In this document: positions 56,021-64,000 of the stretch, piece by piece
How the letters are laid out: every line of letters starts with the position of its first letter
Numbering within the stretch: position 1 is the first letter of the stretch
The notes under the pieces: model-generated
Seen by the model: only the letters and a program-made list of their open reading frames with translations
Told to the model about the DNA's origin: nothing
Databases searched by the model: none
Assembly (NCBI RefSeq): GCF_000719135.1
Contig: NZ_JOEK01000011.1
Span: 1-64,000 of the forward strand
Length of the DNA stretch: 64,000 nt
Source of the DNA: Streptomyces avicenniae
Lineage (GTDB): Bacteria; Actinomycetota; Actinomycetes; Streptomycetales; Streptomycetaceae
Direction: 5' to 3'
Made by a program: the position numbers and the translations under genes

Positions 56021-56854
56021 TCACTTGAGGAGGTTGCCGGCGTCCACCGGCAGCGGGACGCCGGTGATGTAGCGGGCCTCGTCGGAGGCCAGGAACAGGA
56101 CGGCGTTGGAGATGTCAACGGACTCGACCCACGGGATGGGCAGCGCCAGGAGGGACTGGGAGGCGGCGCCGAAGTCCTCGCGCGTCGGGTTCTCCAGGTC
56201 GGGCCTGAACAGCCGGTAGGTGGACTCGTTCTGGATCATGTCGGTGTCCACCTGCGTCGGATTCACCGTGTTGACGCGGATGTTGTGGCGGCCGAGTTCG
56301 AGGGTGAGCGTGCGCATCAGGCCGACGACGCCGTGCTTCGCCGCCACGTAGTGCGCCGAGTTCTCGTAACCACGCAGCCCCGCCTCTGAGCTGGTGAGGA
56401 TGATCGAACCGCCCTCGCCGTGCGCCTTGATATGGGGGACGGCCGCCGTGACGGTCTTCCACACCCCGCTCAGGTTGACGTCGAGCACGGTGGACCAGGT
56501 GTCCTCCTCGATGTCCTCGGCCTGCGCCGGGGTCGTGAGGATGCCCGCGTTGGCGACGACGATGTCGAGCCGCCCCAGCTGGGCCACGCCGTCGGCGACG
56601 ACTTCGCGCAGCCTGGCGAGGTCGCGGACGTCGGCCTTGGTGGCGACGATCCGGCGGTCCAGCGCCTCGACCTGGCGTACGGTCTTCGCCAGGTCCTCGG
56701 CCGTGGCCCCCGCGTACGGGGTGCCGGGTACGTCCTCGCAGTTGTCGATCGCGATGATGTCGGCGCCCTCCTGGGCGAGCCGTATCGCGTGGCTGCGGCC
56801 CTGGCCGCGGGCGGCGCCGGTGACGAACGCTACTTTTCCTTCCACACGCCCCAT
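56021..56854 (-). CDS. Mycofactocin-coupled SDR family oxidoreductase
   Basis: 277 residues; begins with the same GRVEGKVAFVTGAARGQGR and shares most of its sequence with 56918-57751 (GVWKTVTAAVPHIKAHGEGGSI versus GVWKTVTAALPHLKAHGEGGSI, about the closest pair of the three). Active site LTSSEAG with HYVAAKHG. The insertion reads DVPGTPYAGATAEDLAKTVRQV. Starts 63 bases after the preceding copy ends. Substrate unknown; alcohols or carvone-like ketones are typical of the family. Confidence 0.93.
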   Translation of the reverse strand: MGRVEGKVAFVTGAARGQGRSHAIRLAQEGADIIAIDNCEDVPGTPYAGATAEDLAKTVRQVEALDRRIVATKADVRDLARLREVVADGVAQLGRLDIVVANAGILTTPAQAEDIEEDTWSTVLDVNLSGVWKTVTAAVPHIKAHGEGGSIILTSSEAGLRGYENSAHYVAAKHGVVGLMRTLTLELGRHNIRVNTVNPTQVDTDMIQNESTYRLFRPDLENPTREDFGAASQSLLALPIPWVESVDISNAVLFLASDEARYITGVPLPVDAGNLLK

Positions 56855-56917
56855 TGCGTGTCCTCCTCGTTCAGATAAAAGTGCTCACGGATATCGGTAT
56901 GTCCCGTGCCCGCGCGG

Positions 56918-57751
56918 TCACTTGAGGTAGTTCCCCGCGTCCACGGGAAGGGGGACGCCGGTGATGTAGCGGGCCTCGTCCGAGGCCAGGAACAGGACGG
57001 CGTTGGAGATGTCAACGGACTCCACCCACGGGATGGGCAGCGCCATCAGCGACTGGGAGGCGGCGGCGAAGTCGTCCTTCGTCGGGTTCTCCAGGTCGGG
57101 CCTGAACAGCCGGTAGATCGCGTCGTTCTGGATCATGTCCGTGTCCACCTGCGTCGGATGGACGCTGTTGACGCGGATCTTGTGACGGCCCAGCTCCAGG
57201 GTCAGGGTCCGCATCAGGCCGACGACGCCGTGCTTCGCGGAGACGTAGTGCGCCGTGTTCTCGTACCCGCGCAGCCCCGCCTCCGAGCTGGTGAGGATGA
57301 TCGAGCCGCCCTCGCCGTGCGCCTTGAGGTGCGGCAGCGCGGCGGTCACGGTCTTCCACACGCCGCTCAGGTTGACGTCGATCATCGTGGACCAGGCGTC
57401 CTCCGACAGCTCGTCCGCCGTCAACGGGTCGGTGGAGATGCCCGCGTTGGCGACGACGATGTCGAGCCGCCCGAGCTGGGCCACGCCGTCGGCGACGACT
57501 TCGCGCAGCCTGGCGAGGTCGCGGACGTCGGCCTTCGCGGCGACGATCCGGCGGTCCAGCGCCTCGACCTCGCGGACGGTCTCGGCCAGGTCCTCGGCCG
57601 TGGCGCCCGGGTACGACGTCCCCGGCACCGTCTCGCAGATGTCCACGGCGATGATGTCGGCGCCCTCCTGGGCCAGCCGTATCGCGTGGCTACGGCCGTG
57701 GCCACGGGCCGCACCCGTGACGAAAGCCACCTTTCCTTCTACACGCCCCAT
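56918..57751 (-). CDS. Mycofactocin-coupled SDR family oxidoreductase
   Basis: 277 residues; closest to the copy at 56021-56854. GRVEGKVAFVTGAARGHGRSHA at the start has GHG in place of GQG. Insertion ETVPGTSYPGATAEDLAETV, active site LTSSEAG and HYVSAKHG. It is the first dehydrogenase after mftC, 81 bases downstream of its stop. Presence of two near-duplicates here indicates recent tandem duplication. Confidence 0.93.
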   Translation of the reverse strand: MGRVEGKVAFVTGAARGHGRSHAIRLAQEGADIIAVDICETVPGTSYPGATAEDLAETVREVEALDRRIVAAKADVRDLARLREVVADGVAQLGRLDIVVANAGISTDPLTADELSEDAWSTMIDVNLSGVWKTVTAALPHLKAHGEGGSIILTSSEAGLRGYENTAHYVSAKHGVVGLMRTLTLELGRHKIRVNSVHPTQVDTDMIQNDAIYRLFRPDLENPTKDDFAAASQSLMALPIPWVESVDISNAVLFLASDEARYITGVPLPVDAGNYLK

Positions 57752-57832
57752 TGCATGTACCTTTCATGAAATTTCGCCGGTGCCGAGGCAGCGGGTGCCC
57801 CGGCCGGGACACCGGCCGGGGTCCTGCCTGTC

Positions 57833-59089
57833 TCAGTCCGGCCGGTAACCGGCGAGCGGGCTCTCCGCGCACGCGCTGACCGGCGGCCGGTCGGCCTCCC
57901 GGCGGCGCGTGAGGGTCACCGGCACGGGACCGGTCCGCCGCCCGGCGGCCGGTGCGGTGCGGTGCGAGTGGTCCTGCGAGGGCTTCGGCAGCGCGGACCC
58001 GTCGCCGTCACGGGCGGCGAGCAGCTGCTCGCCGTACCCCTGCACGCACTCGGGGTCGGGGCCGTCGAGCGGCAGCCCGGTGAAGAACTTGGCCGCCATG
58101 CACCCGCCCTTGCAGGTGTCGAAGAACTGGCACGATGTGCAGGCGCCGCCCGACTGCGGCTCGCGCAGCCGCCGGAACAGCTCGGAGCCGCCCCAGACCC
58201 CGGCGAAGCCGCCGGGCTGCCTGATGTTCCCTGCCAGGAACTCGTCGTGGATCGCGAACGGGCAGGCGTACACGTCGCCGACCGGGTCGATCAGGCACAC
58301 GACACGGCCCGCGCCGCACAGGTTGAGCCCCGGCAGCGCCTCGCCGTAGGCGGACAGGTGGAAGAACGAGTCGCCCGTCAGCACGCTGTCGCCGTGCGCC
58401 AGCAGCCAGTCGTACAGCTCACGCTGCTGCGCGGCGGTCGGGTGCAGTTCGTCCCAGACGTCGGCGCCGCGCCCCGAGGGCCGCAGGCGGGTCAGGCGCA
58501 GCTGCGCGCCGTAGCGGTCGGCGATCTCCTTGAACGCGTCCATCTGCGGGATGTTGTGCCGGGTGCAGACGACGGAGAGCTTGAAGTTCTTCATGCCCGC
58601 GTCGCGCAGGTTGGCCATCGCGCGGATCGCGGTGTCGTAGGAACCGGCGCCGCGTACGTGGTCGTTGACGTCGGCCGTCGCGCCGTCCAGCGAGATCTGC
58701 ACGTCGAGGTAGTCGTTCCCGGCGAGGCGCGTGGCGACCTCGGGGGTGATGCGGACCCCGTTGGTGGAGAACTTGACGCCGACGTGGTGGGCGGTGGCGT
58801 AGTCCACCAGCTCCCAGAAGTCGGGCCTGACGGTGGGCTCGCCACCGCCGATGTTCACGTAGAAGACCTGCATGCGCTCCAGCTCGTCGATGACGGCCTT
58901 GGCCTCGTCGGTCGTCAGCTCGCGGGGGTCGCGGCGGCCCGAGCTGGAGAGGCAGTGGGTGCAGGAGAGATTGCAGGCGTAGGTGAGTTCCCAGGTCAGG
59001 CAGATGGGCGCGTCGAGTCCGTACTCGAACAGGTCCACCAGGCGTGCGGGGCCCGGGGTGGGGGTGACGGTGGCGGGCACCGTGGTCAT
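57833..59089 (-). CDS. mftC: Mycofactocin radical SAM maturase MftC
   Basis: 418 residues from ATG at 59089, whose first bases overlap the mftB stop. Cys39-x3-Cys43-x2-Cys46 in ACNLSCTHC binds the radical-SAM iron-sulfur cluster. A C-terminal SPASM region has the auxiliary-cluster cysteines (LCGAGRVVC, YACPF, CTSCQFFDTCKGGC). MftC oxidatively decarboxylates the C-terminal Tyr of MftA and then cross-links it to Val, giving the AHDP core. The last 40 residues after LPKPSQDHSH are not needed by family comparison. Confidence 0.96.
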   Translation of the reverse strand: MTTVPATVTPTPGPARLVDLFEYGLDAPICLTWELTYACNLSCTHCLSSSGRRDPRELTTDEAKAVIDELERMQVFYVNIGGGEPTVRPDFWELVDYATAHHVGVKFSTNGVRITPEVATRLAGNDYLDVQISLDGATADVNDHVRGAGSYDTAIRAMANLRDAGMKNFKLSVVCTRHNIPQMDAFKEIADRYGAQLRLTRLRPSGRGADVWDELHPTAAQQRELYDWLLAHGDSVLTGDSFFHLSAYGEALPGLNLCGAGRVVCLIDPVGDVYACPFAIHDEFLAGNIRQPGGFAGVWGGSELFRRLREPQSGGACTSCQFFDTCKGGCMAAKFFTGLPLDGPDPECVQGYGEQLLAARDGDGSALPKPSQDHSHRTAPAAGRRTGPVPVTLTRRREADRPPVSACAESPLAGYRPD

Positions 59090-59355
59090 ACGGACGTCCT
59101 TTCCACAACCATCGACGACGCGGCGAGCGTCGCGAGGGCGCGGCCGTACCGGGGTGCCTCGGCCTCCGGGATCCCGGCGGCCGAGCAGGCGGCGCGTACG
59201 GTGGGCGCGTCCGCCAGGCCCTGGACCACCGCCAGGAGGCGGCGGTCCTTGAGGAACGAGAGCTTGCGCGTGCCGAAGTGGTAGAGCAGCGCGCCGAAGG
59301 GTTCGGGCCGCACCGAGACCTGCGGGTGCAGGTCCCAGGCGCGGTCGATGTCCAT
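59086..59355 (-). CDS. mftB: Mycofactocin peptide chaperone MftB
   Basis: 89 residues from ATG at 59355 (MDIDRAWDLHPQVSVRPEPFGALLYHFGTR in part); GTG three codons upstream is an alternative. The sequence is that of the RRE (RiPP recognition element) family and the specific MftB line: FGALLYHFGTRKLSFLKDRRLLAVVQGL. It binds the MftA leader and hands it to MftC. It starts 16 bases after the mftA stop and overlaps mftC, so the three are translated together. Confidence 0.94.
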   Translation of the reverse strand: MDIDRAWDLHPQVSVRPEPFGALLYHFGTRKLSFLKDRRLLAVVQGLADAPTVRAACSAAGIPEAEAPRYGRALATLAASSMVVERTSV

Positions 59356-59371
59356 GTCGCTCACGCGGCGC

Positions 59372-59515
59372 TCAGTAGACGCCGCACATGCCGTCGATCG
59401 AGACCTCTTCGACAAGGTCGTCGGCCTCGATCAGCGTGTCCTCGGTGGTCAGGGGGGCGGCGGCCTCGTCGATGGTCGCGACGGCGCCGGACTGCTCGGA
59501 CGGGAGGTCGTTCAT
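59372..59515 (-). CDS. mftA: Mycofactocin precursor peptide MftA
   Basis: 47 residues from ATG at 59515, with AAGGAG six bases upstream; upstream frame is not coding. The C-terminus IDGMCGVY is the invariant MftA end; the last two residues, Val46 and Tyr47, become the redox core. The leader (acidic, with LIEADDLVEEVS) is what MftB recognises. First gene of the mftABC(SDR)DEF operon, starting 113 bases from the divergent mftR. Confidence 0.96.
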   Translation of the reverse strand: MNDLPSEQSGAVATIDEAAAPLTTEDTLIEADDLVEEVSIDGMCGVY

Positions 59516-59580
59516 ACCATGCTCCTTAAGAGGCGTGAGGACGCCTGCCGCACGGTCCGCGGCCGGCGTCCGGCCTGATA

Positions 59581-59609
59581 ATCGCAACAGTAATGGCACC
59601 CGGTGTCAA
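59581..59609 (-). promoter_or_regulatory. mftA promoter with overlapping palindrome (probable MftR operator)
   Basis: On the minus strand TTGACA (59604-59609) and TGCGAT (59581-59586) are separated by exactly 17 bases, a strong promoter for mftA. TGACACC-G-GGTGCCA at 59594-59608 is a one-mismatch inverted repeat that overlaps the -35 element and spacer. It lies between mftA and mftR, so MftR is the likely binder and would block the operon. Confidence 0.75.
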
Positions 59610-59628
59610 ATGGAAGAAGGAAGCTCCC

Positions 59629-60249
59629 GTGACCTCATCGGCCGACGTCCCGCAGCCCGCCCCCCGCGCCGGGAGGCAGCCCGCGACGTCGGTGACCGAG
59701 ATCGGCCATGTCGCCCTCCAGCTCTTCGTCCAGGGCGGCTTCGCCGAGACGACCGTGGACGACATAGCCACCGCCTGCGGCATAGGACGGCGCACGTTCT
59801 TCCGGTACTTCAAGTCCAAGAACGACGTGCCGTGGGGCGACTTCGACGCCCTCGTGGAGCGGATGCGCGCCCACCTGGCCGGGATGCCCCCGGACGTCCC
59901 GCTGCTCGACGCGCTGCGCGCCGCCGTCGTCCGGTTCAACGAGTTCCCGCCCGAGGAGGTCGAGTACCACCGCCGCCGCATGGCGCTGCTGCTCAGCGTC
60001 CCCAGCCTCGTCGCCCACTCCACGCTGCGCTACGCGGCGTGGCGGCAGGTCATCGCCGAGTACGCGGCCCGGCGCCTCGGCGAGCCGGAGGACGCCCTGC
60101 GGCCCCAGGTGATCGCCTGGACCTTCCTCGCCGCGTCGCTGTCCGCCTACGAGGAGTGGCTGCGCCACGAGGACACCCAGCTGCCCGAGCTGTTCGTCGC
60201 GGCCTTCGCCGTGCTGGACGAGACCTTCCGCGACGGCGGCGCCAGGTGA
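59629..60249 (+). CDS. mftR: Mycofactocin-system TetR regulator MftR
   Basis: 206 residues from GTG at 59629, preceded by GAAGGAAG; a start at 59593 is inside the operator. DNA-binding domain EIGHVALQLFVQGGFAETTVDDIATACGIGRRTFFRYFKSKNDV (in its recognisable parts) then the MftR-type helical ligand domain. MftR in mycobacteria is a repressor released by long-chain acyl-CoAs. It is transcribed away from mftA and overlaps mftG by 4 bases as GTGA. Confidence 0.93.
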   Translation: MTSSADVPQPAPRAGRQPATSVTEIGHVALQLFVQGGFAETTVDDIATACGIGRRTFFRYFKSKNDVPWGDFDALVERMRAHLAGMPPDVPLLDALRAAVVRFNEFPPEEVEYHRRRMALLLSVPSLVAHSTLRYAAWRQVIAEYAARRLGEPEDALRPQVIAWTFLAASLSAYEEWLRHEDTQLPELFVAAFAVLDETFRDGGAR

Positions 60250-61820
60250 GCCCCCCGGACGGCCGCATCCCCGACGTGCTCGTCGTCGGCGCGGGCGGGG
60301 CCGGGGCGCCGCTGGCCGCGCGGCTGAGCGAGGACGCCGACCGGCGCGTCGTCCTGCTGGAGGCCGGGCCCGCGCCCCGGCACGCCGCCGACTTCGCCCC
60401 GGAACTGCTCGACGCCCGCCTCGTCCCCGGCGCACGCCCCGGCCACCCCGGCAGCCTCCCGTACCCGGCGCACCTGACACCCGAGCGGCCGTACACCGTC
60501 GTCCGGGGGCGCTTCCTCGGCGGCTCGACCACCGTCAACGGCGGGTACTTCGTCCGCCCCAGGCGCGCCGACCTCGACCGCTGGGCGGCGGCGGGCGGAC
60601 CCGCCTGGAGCTGGGAGAACGTCCTGCCCCTGCTGCGCCGCCTGGAGACCGACCTCGACTTCGGCGCCACTCCCGTGCACGGCGGCGCCGGGCCCGTCCG
60701 CGTGCGCCGCCCCCGGCTCGACCACCCGGCGGCCGAGGCGTTCCGCGCGGCGGCGGCCGAGCTGGGCCACCCCGACGAGCCCGACAAGAACGACCAGGGC
60801 CCGCCCGGCTTCGGGCCCGTGCCCTCCAACGCCGTGGACGGCGTGCGCGTCAACACCGCGCTCGCCTACCTGCTCGACGCGGGCTCCCGGCCGAACCTCA
60901 CGGTCCTCGGCGGCGCCACCGTGCTGCGCGTCCTCATCGGGAACGGCCGCGCCACCGGCGTCGAGATCGCGCGCGGCGGCACGCGGGAGATCCTGCGCGC
61001 GGGCGAAGTCGTCCTGTGCGCAGGGGCGTTCGGCACGCCGCACCTGCTCCAGCTCTCCGGCGTCGGCCCGCGCGCCGACCTGGAGCGGCACGGCGTCCCC
61101 GTCGCCCTGGACGCCCCCGGCGTCGGCGCCCGCTTCAGCGACCACCCGCAGATCGTCGTCGAGTGGACGCCGTCCCGCGCGCTGCCGCCGCCGCGCGACA
61201 ACTGGCTCGCCGGGGCCCTGAACCTCACCTCGGGCGACGGCGCGCACACCGGCGACATCGAGATCCTCCAGTCCCTCGTGCCCATGGCGGGGCTGGTCGC
61301 CGGGGTGCACGACCTGCCGGGCGCGCCGCTGCCGTTCCTGGTCTCCGTGCAGACGCCCGTCGCCCGCGGCTCGCTGCGCCTGGCCTCGGCCGACCCGACC
61401 GTGACGCCCCGCATCGACTACGGCTACCTCACCACGGCGGACGACCGGCGGCGCATGCGCGAGGCGACGCGGGCGGCGGCCGACCTGATCGGGACCCGCG
61501 CGTTCCGTCACCTCACCGCGGGGCCGCCCGCACACGGCCCGGACACACTGCGCGGCGCGCTCGGCGACGACCGCGCGCTCGACGCGTGGGTGCGCGCCCG
61601 CCTCGGCACGTCGGTCCACGCCTGCGGCGGCACGCCCATGGGCCCGGCGGACGACCCAGGGGCCGTCACCGACGGGTACGGGCGCGTGCACGGCGTGCGG
61701 GGGCTGCGCGTCGCCGACACGTCGATCCTGCCGACCGCGCCGCTGCGCGGACCCGCCGCGTCCGCCGTGCTCGTCGGCGAGCTGGTCGCGGACGCGATGC
61801 GGCGGGGCCCGGACGCGTGA
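60246..61820 (+). CDS. mftG: Mycofactocin GMC-family dehydrogenase MftG
   Basis: 524 residues, start overlapping the mftR stop. GMC oxidoreductase: FAD-binding loop VLVVGAGGAGAPLAARL, RGRFLGGSTTVNGGYFVRP, and C-terminal GTSVHACGGTPMG with PLRGPAASAVLVGELVADAM. The catalytic His-His pair of most GMC enzymes is replaced partly by this HACGG region, as in MftG. It reoxidises mycofactocin and passes electrons to the respiratory chain. A 12-base-pair terminator follows immediately. Confidence 0.93.
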   Translation: MSPPDGRIPDVLVVGAGGAGAPLAARLSEDADRRVVLLEAGPAPRHAADFAPELLDARLVPGARPGHPGSLPYPAHLTPERPYTVVRGRFLGGSTTVNGGYFVRPRRADLDRWAAAGGPAWSWENVLPLLRRLETDLDFGATPVHGGAGPVRVRRPRLDHPAAEAFRAAAAELGHPDEPDKNDQGPPGFGPVPSNAVDGVRVNTALAYLLDAGSRPNLTVLGGATVLRVLIGNGRATGVEIARGGTREILRAGEVVLCAGAFGTPHLLQLSGVGPRADLERHGVPVALDAPGVGARFSDHPQIVVEWTPSRALPPPRDNWLAGALNLTSGDGAHTGDIEILQSLVPMAGLVAGVHDLPGAPLPFLVSVQTPVARGSLRLASADPTVTPRIDYGYLTTADDRRRMREATRAAADLIGTRAFRHLTAGPPAHGPDTLRGALGDDRALDAWVRARLGTSVHACGGTPMGPADDPGAVTDGYGRVHGVRGLRVADTSILPTAPLRGPAASAVLVGELVADAMRRGPDA

Positions 61821-61849
61821 TCCCGCACGCCCTGCGCGGGCGTGCGGGA
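61821..61849. terminator. Terminator hairpin after mftG
   Basis: A perfect 12-base-pair stem (61821-61832 with 61838-61849) with a 5-base loop begins right after the mftG stop and ends 24 bases before the end of the convergent dehydrogenase gene. It can serve both. Confidence 0.8.
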
Positions 61850-61872
61850 CCTGTGGGGGAGTGCGGGGCGGC

Positions 61873-62688
61873 TCAGAAGTACTGCGAGCCACCGTCGATG
61901 CTGATGTGCTCCGAGGTGATGAAGGCGGACTCGTCCGAGGCGAGGAACGCGACGGTGGCCGCGATCTCCTCGGGCTCGGCCGCCCACTGCGGCAGGAACG
62001 GCGTGCCCATCTGGTTCAGCGGCGGGTTCGTCCGGCCCGCCGCCTCCAGCTCCGACTGCATGGAGCCCGAGCCCATCGGGGTGTTGACCGCGCCCGGGTG
62101 GATGCTGTTGACGCGGATCTTGTACTTGCCCAGCTCGGCGGCGAACGCCCTGGTCATGCCGGTGACGGCGTGCTTGCTGGCCGTGTAGTGGACCATGAAC
62201 GGCTGGACCTTCTTGCCCGCGTAGCTGCTGGTCAGGATGATCGAGCCGCCCCCGCCGTCCACCAGGTGCTGCACCCCCGCCATGACGGTGTTCCACACGC
62301 CGACGACGTTGATGTCCATCGTGTCCTGGAAGACCTCGGGCGTCGTCTGGTCCCAGGTGGCGGGGACGCAGATGCCCGCGTTCCCGACGATCACGTCGAG
62401 CCGTCCCAGCTCGGCCACCGCGCCGTCCACGACGGAGCGCAGCGACGCGAGATCCCGTACGTCGCAGCGCTCGGCGACGATGCGGCGGTCCTGCGCCTCG
62501 ACCAGCCGGACCGTCTCCTCCAGGTCGGCGGGGGTGGGCGAGTCGTACGGCACGTGCGGCAGCGGCCCGGCGATGTCGATCGCCACGATGTCCGCGCCCT
62601 CGCTCGCCAGCCGCACGGCGTGCGCCCGGCCCTGCCCGCGCGCGGCTCCCGTGATGAAGGCGACCTTGCCGGTCAGTCTCCCAGCCAT
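61873..62688 (-). CDS. Mycofactocin-coupled SDR family oxidoreductase (fourth copy)
   Basis: 271 residues from ATG at 62688 (MAGRLTGKVAFITGAARGQGR). It has the family insertion (PLPHVPYDSPTPADLEETVRLV) and active site LTSSYAG with HYTASKHAV. It is clearly more diverged from the three tandem copies than they are from each other, and lies outside the operon on the other side of mftG. It probably serves another substrate and has its own promoter in the stretch upstream. Confidence 0.92.
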   Translation of the reverse strand: MAGRLTGKVAFITGAARGQGRAHAVRLASEGADIVAIDIAGPLPHVPYDSPTPADLEETVRLVEAQDRRIVAERCDVRDLASLRSVVDGAVAELGRLDVIVGNAGICVPATWDQTTPEVFQDTMDINVVGVWNTVMAGVQHLVDGGGGSIILTSSYAGKKVQPFMVHYTASKHAVTGMTRAFAAELGKYKIRVNSIHPGAVNTPMGSGSMQSELEAAGRTNPPLNQMGTPFLPQWAAEPEEIAATVAFLASDESAFITSEHISIDGGSQYF

Positions 62689-63409
62689 GGTGGTTCCTCT
62701 TTCCTGCGTGCTGTGGTTCCTCCGTGCTGTCGCGGGACCCGCGCGGCGCGGGTCCGCGGCATCGGCGGGGCGGCTCCCCACCGGAAACAGGCGCAGCCTA
62801 CGCGCACCTTCGAACACAGGAGTCACACAGTTCCCACCAATCCCGGACGCGACCCGGACGGCCGTCACGCGGGTGGGGCGCGGGCGGGCGCCCCGGCGGC
62901 GGGGGAAAGGGAACGGTTGTGTGAATGCGCGAAGAGGGGGACGCGGGGGCCGGGCCGCGTTCCTCAGCCCCGGGTGGCGCGAGGCCGTGAACCGCCCGCC
63001 GTGCCGGGCCGAGTCGGCGTCGTATTGCCGCATCCGCCCTGTTCCCCCGGCGAGTTGAGGCGGGGCGACGGCCTGCCCTCCGTCCACGCGCGGCACGGCC
63101 GCTCCGCCGCGTCGCCCGGGGCGGGGGCCGGTCCTGCCGCCGCGCCGATTCGCGTACGCGTACCGGCGAACCGGCTGACGTCCGCCGCCCGTCGGCCGAA
63201 CTGCGCCGAGAGGCCGTCCCGTTCACGTATGACGGCCCACAAAGCCGCCTCGCCGCACGGTGTTTCCGCCTCGCGGAGCCCGGCGGGCGAGGTGCGCCAA
63301 CCCCACGTCAGCCCCGGTGGAAAACGGGCGAACAGAGCTACGATACGGACGATCCCCCGGCGGGCCTGGGCCCGTGCACCGACGCCCTCCACGAGAGCGG
63401 ACCGTACCC
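62689..63409. other. 720-base stretch without a gene, between the fourth SDR and the TetR gene
   Basis: I find no protein-like frame on either strand, only Pro/Arg/Gly-rich chance frames. It must hold the divergent promoters: toward the SDR around 62800-62850 (a GTAGGCT-type minus-strand -10 is suggestive) and toward the TetR gene near 63343 (TACGAT). No strong palindrome or RNA gene stands out. The length is large for two simple promoters. Confidence 0.45.
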
Positions 63410-64000
63410 ATGGCGACACCAGCTGACCGTGTCGGCGCCGACACGACGCAGGACCGGCCGCTGCGTGCCGACGCGCGCCGCAACCGCGCCCACATCCTCG
63501 ATGTCGCCCGTGACGCCTTCGCCGGTGAGGGGCTGTCCGTCCCCGTCCAGGAGATCGCACGCCGCGCCGGGGTCGGCACCGGTACCGTCAGCCGTCATTT
63601 CCCCACCAAGGAAGCCCTGTTCGTCGCCGTCCTCAGCGACCGGTTCACGCGCCACGTCCAGCGCGCCCACGCCCTCGCGGACACCGCGGAGCCCGGCGAG
63701 GCGTTCCTGTCGTACTTCGCCTTCCTCGTCCAGGAGGCGGCCCTCGACCGCGGGCTCGCCGACGCGATGCGGGGCGCGGGCTTCGACTTCGCGTCCATCA
63801 CCGCGGACCCGGCGCGCGACGTGCCCGGGGCCCTGCGTGAACTCCTGCTGCGCGCACAGAAGTCGGGCGGCGTCCGCGCCGACATCGACATGGCCGACGT
63901 CAGCGCGATGCTCATCGGCTGCCTCTCCCGCGCGGCCGACGACGCGGGACGCCGCCGCGTGGTCGAGGTCGTGCTCGCGGGCCTGCGCGCCGCGGGCTGA
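63410..64000 (+). CDS. TetR-family transcriptional regulator
   Basis: 196 residues from ATG at 63410; the stop is the last codon of the window, so the gene is complete. DNA-binding part DARRNRAHILDVARDAFAGEGLSVPVQEIARRAGVGTGTVSRHFPTKEALF (seen in parts) is standard; the C-terminal domain has the helical SBI/TetR_C_33-like form. It is divergent, at distance, from the fourth mycofactocin dehydrogenase, which it may regulate. What follows at 64 kb is unseen, so its target is uncertain. Confidence 0.9.
   Translation: MATPADRVGADTTQDRPLRADARRNRAHILDVARDAFAGEGLSVPVQEIARRAGVGTGTVSRHFPTKEALFVAVLSDRFTRHVQRAHALADTAEPGEAFLSYFAFLVQEAALDRGLADAMRGAGFDFASITADPARDVPGALRELLLRAQKSGGVRADIDMADVSAMLIGCLSRAADDAGRRRVVEVVLAGLRAAG

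Overview
The window reads as chromosome of a high-GC actinomycete, most likely Streptomyces or a close relative. Base composition is strongly GC, third codon positions are almost all G or C, genes often start with GTG, and neighbouring genes are repeatedly chained by ATGA or GTGA stop/start overlaps. Gene families also fit: mycofactocin biosynthesis, LytR-CpsA-Psr proteins, GH81 glucanase, WYL and TetR regulators, and an actinobacterial NACHT-like protein. Species cannot be fixed from the sequence alone.

Region by region. 1-5.7 kb: a HemK-like methyltransferase cut by the left edge, a small secreted protein, a large uncharacterised protein (1784-4057) and a PAP2/lipid-kinase fusion. 5.7-9.8 kb: a four-gene iron-siderophore ABC importer under an iron box. 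9.8-15.5 kb: an ARMT1/DUF89-like protein, a secreted GH81 beta-1,3-glucanase with a LacI-type operator, and an LCP cell-wall ligase. 15.6-18.7 kb: a LysR regulator divergent from an NADPH oxidoreductase, then an SCO6745-type protein. 18.7-22.5 kb: a copper export operon (copZ, metal-binding protein, copA) behind a perfect CsoR-type palindrome. 22.5-32 kb: small regulator/enzyme pairs (AraC, WYL, TetR and LysR beside NAD(P)-binding proteins, an epoxide hydrolase, a haloalkane dehalogenase, CutA, an S1 protein and an acetyltransferase).

32.0-42.1 kb is the most unusual accessory segment. It holds a complete type I-E Cascade operon (cse1-cse2-cas7e-cas5e-cas6e) with no cas3, cas1 or cas2. One CRISPR-repeat-like sequence lies upstream, followed by an unexplained non-coding stretch with strong hairpins. 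Next come a small membrane protein and a 1272-residue NACHT-like protein whose Walker A lysine appears to be replaced by aspartate. A P450, an SMI1/KNR4-like protein and a LysR/TDT-transporter pair follow.

46.4-49.5 kb holds two tandem paralogues of the 1784-4057 protein. In both, a conserved leader with a good ribosome binding site lies out of frame with the body of the gene.

49.7-62.7 kb is a full mycofactocin locus: mftA, B, C, D, E, F on one strand and mftR, mftG divergent. Three mycofactocin-type short-chain dehydrogenases and a MoxR/VWA pair are embedded between mftC and mftD, and a fourth dehydrogenase lies beyond mftG. A promoter with an overlapping palindrome sits between mftA and mftR. 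The logic is clear from the families: MftA is trimmed and cyclised by MftB/C/E/D and glycosylated by MftF; the dehydrogenases use the product as redox partner; MftG recycles it; MftR controls it. The window ends with a TetR regulator.
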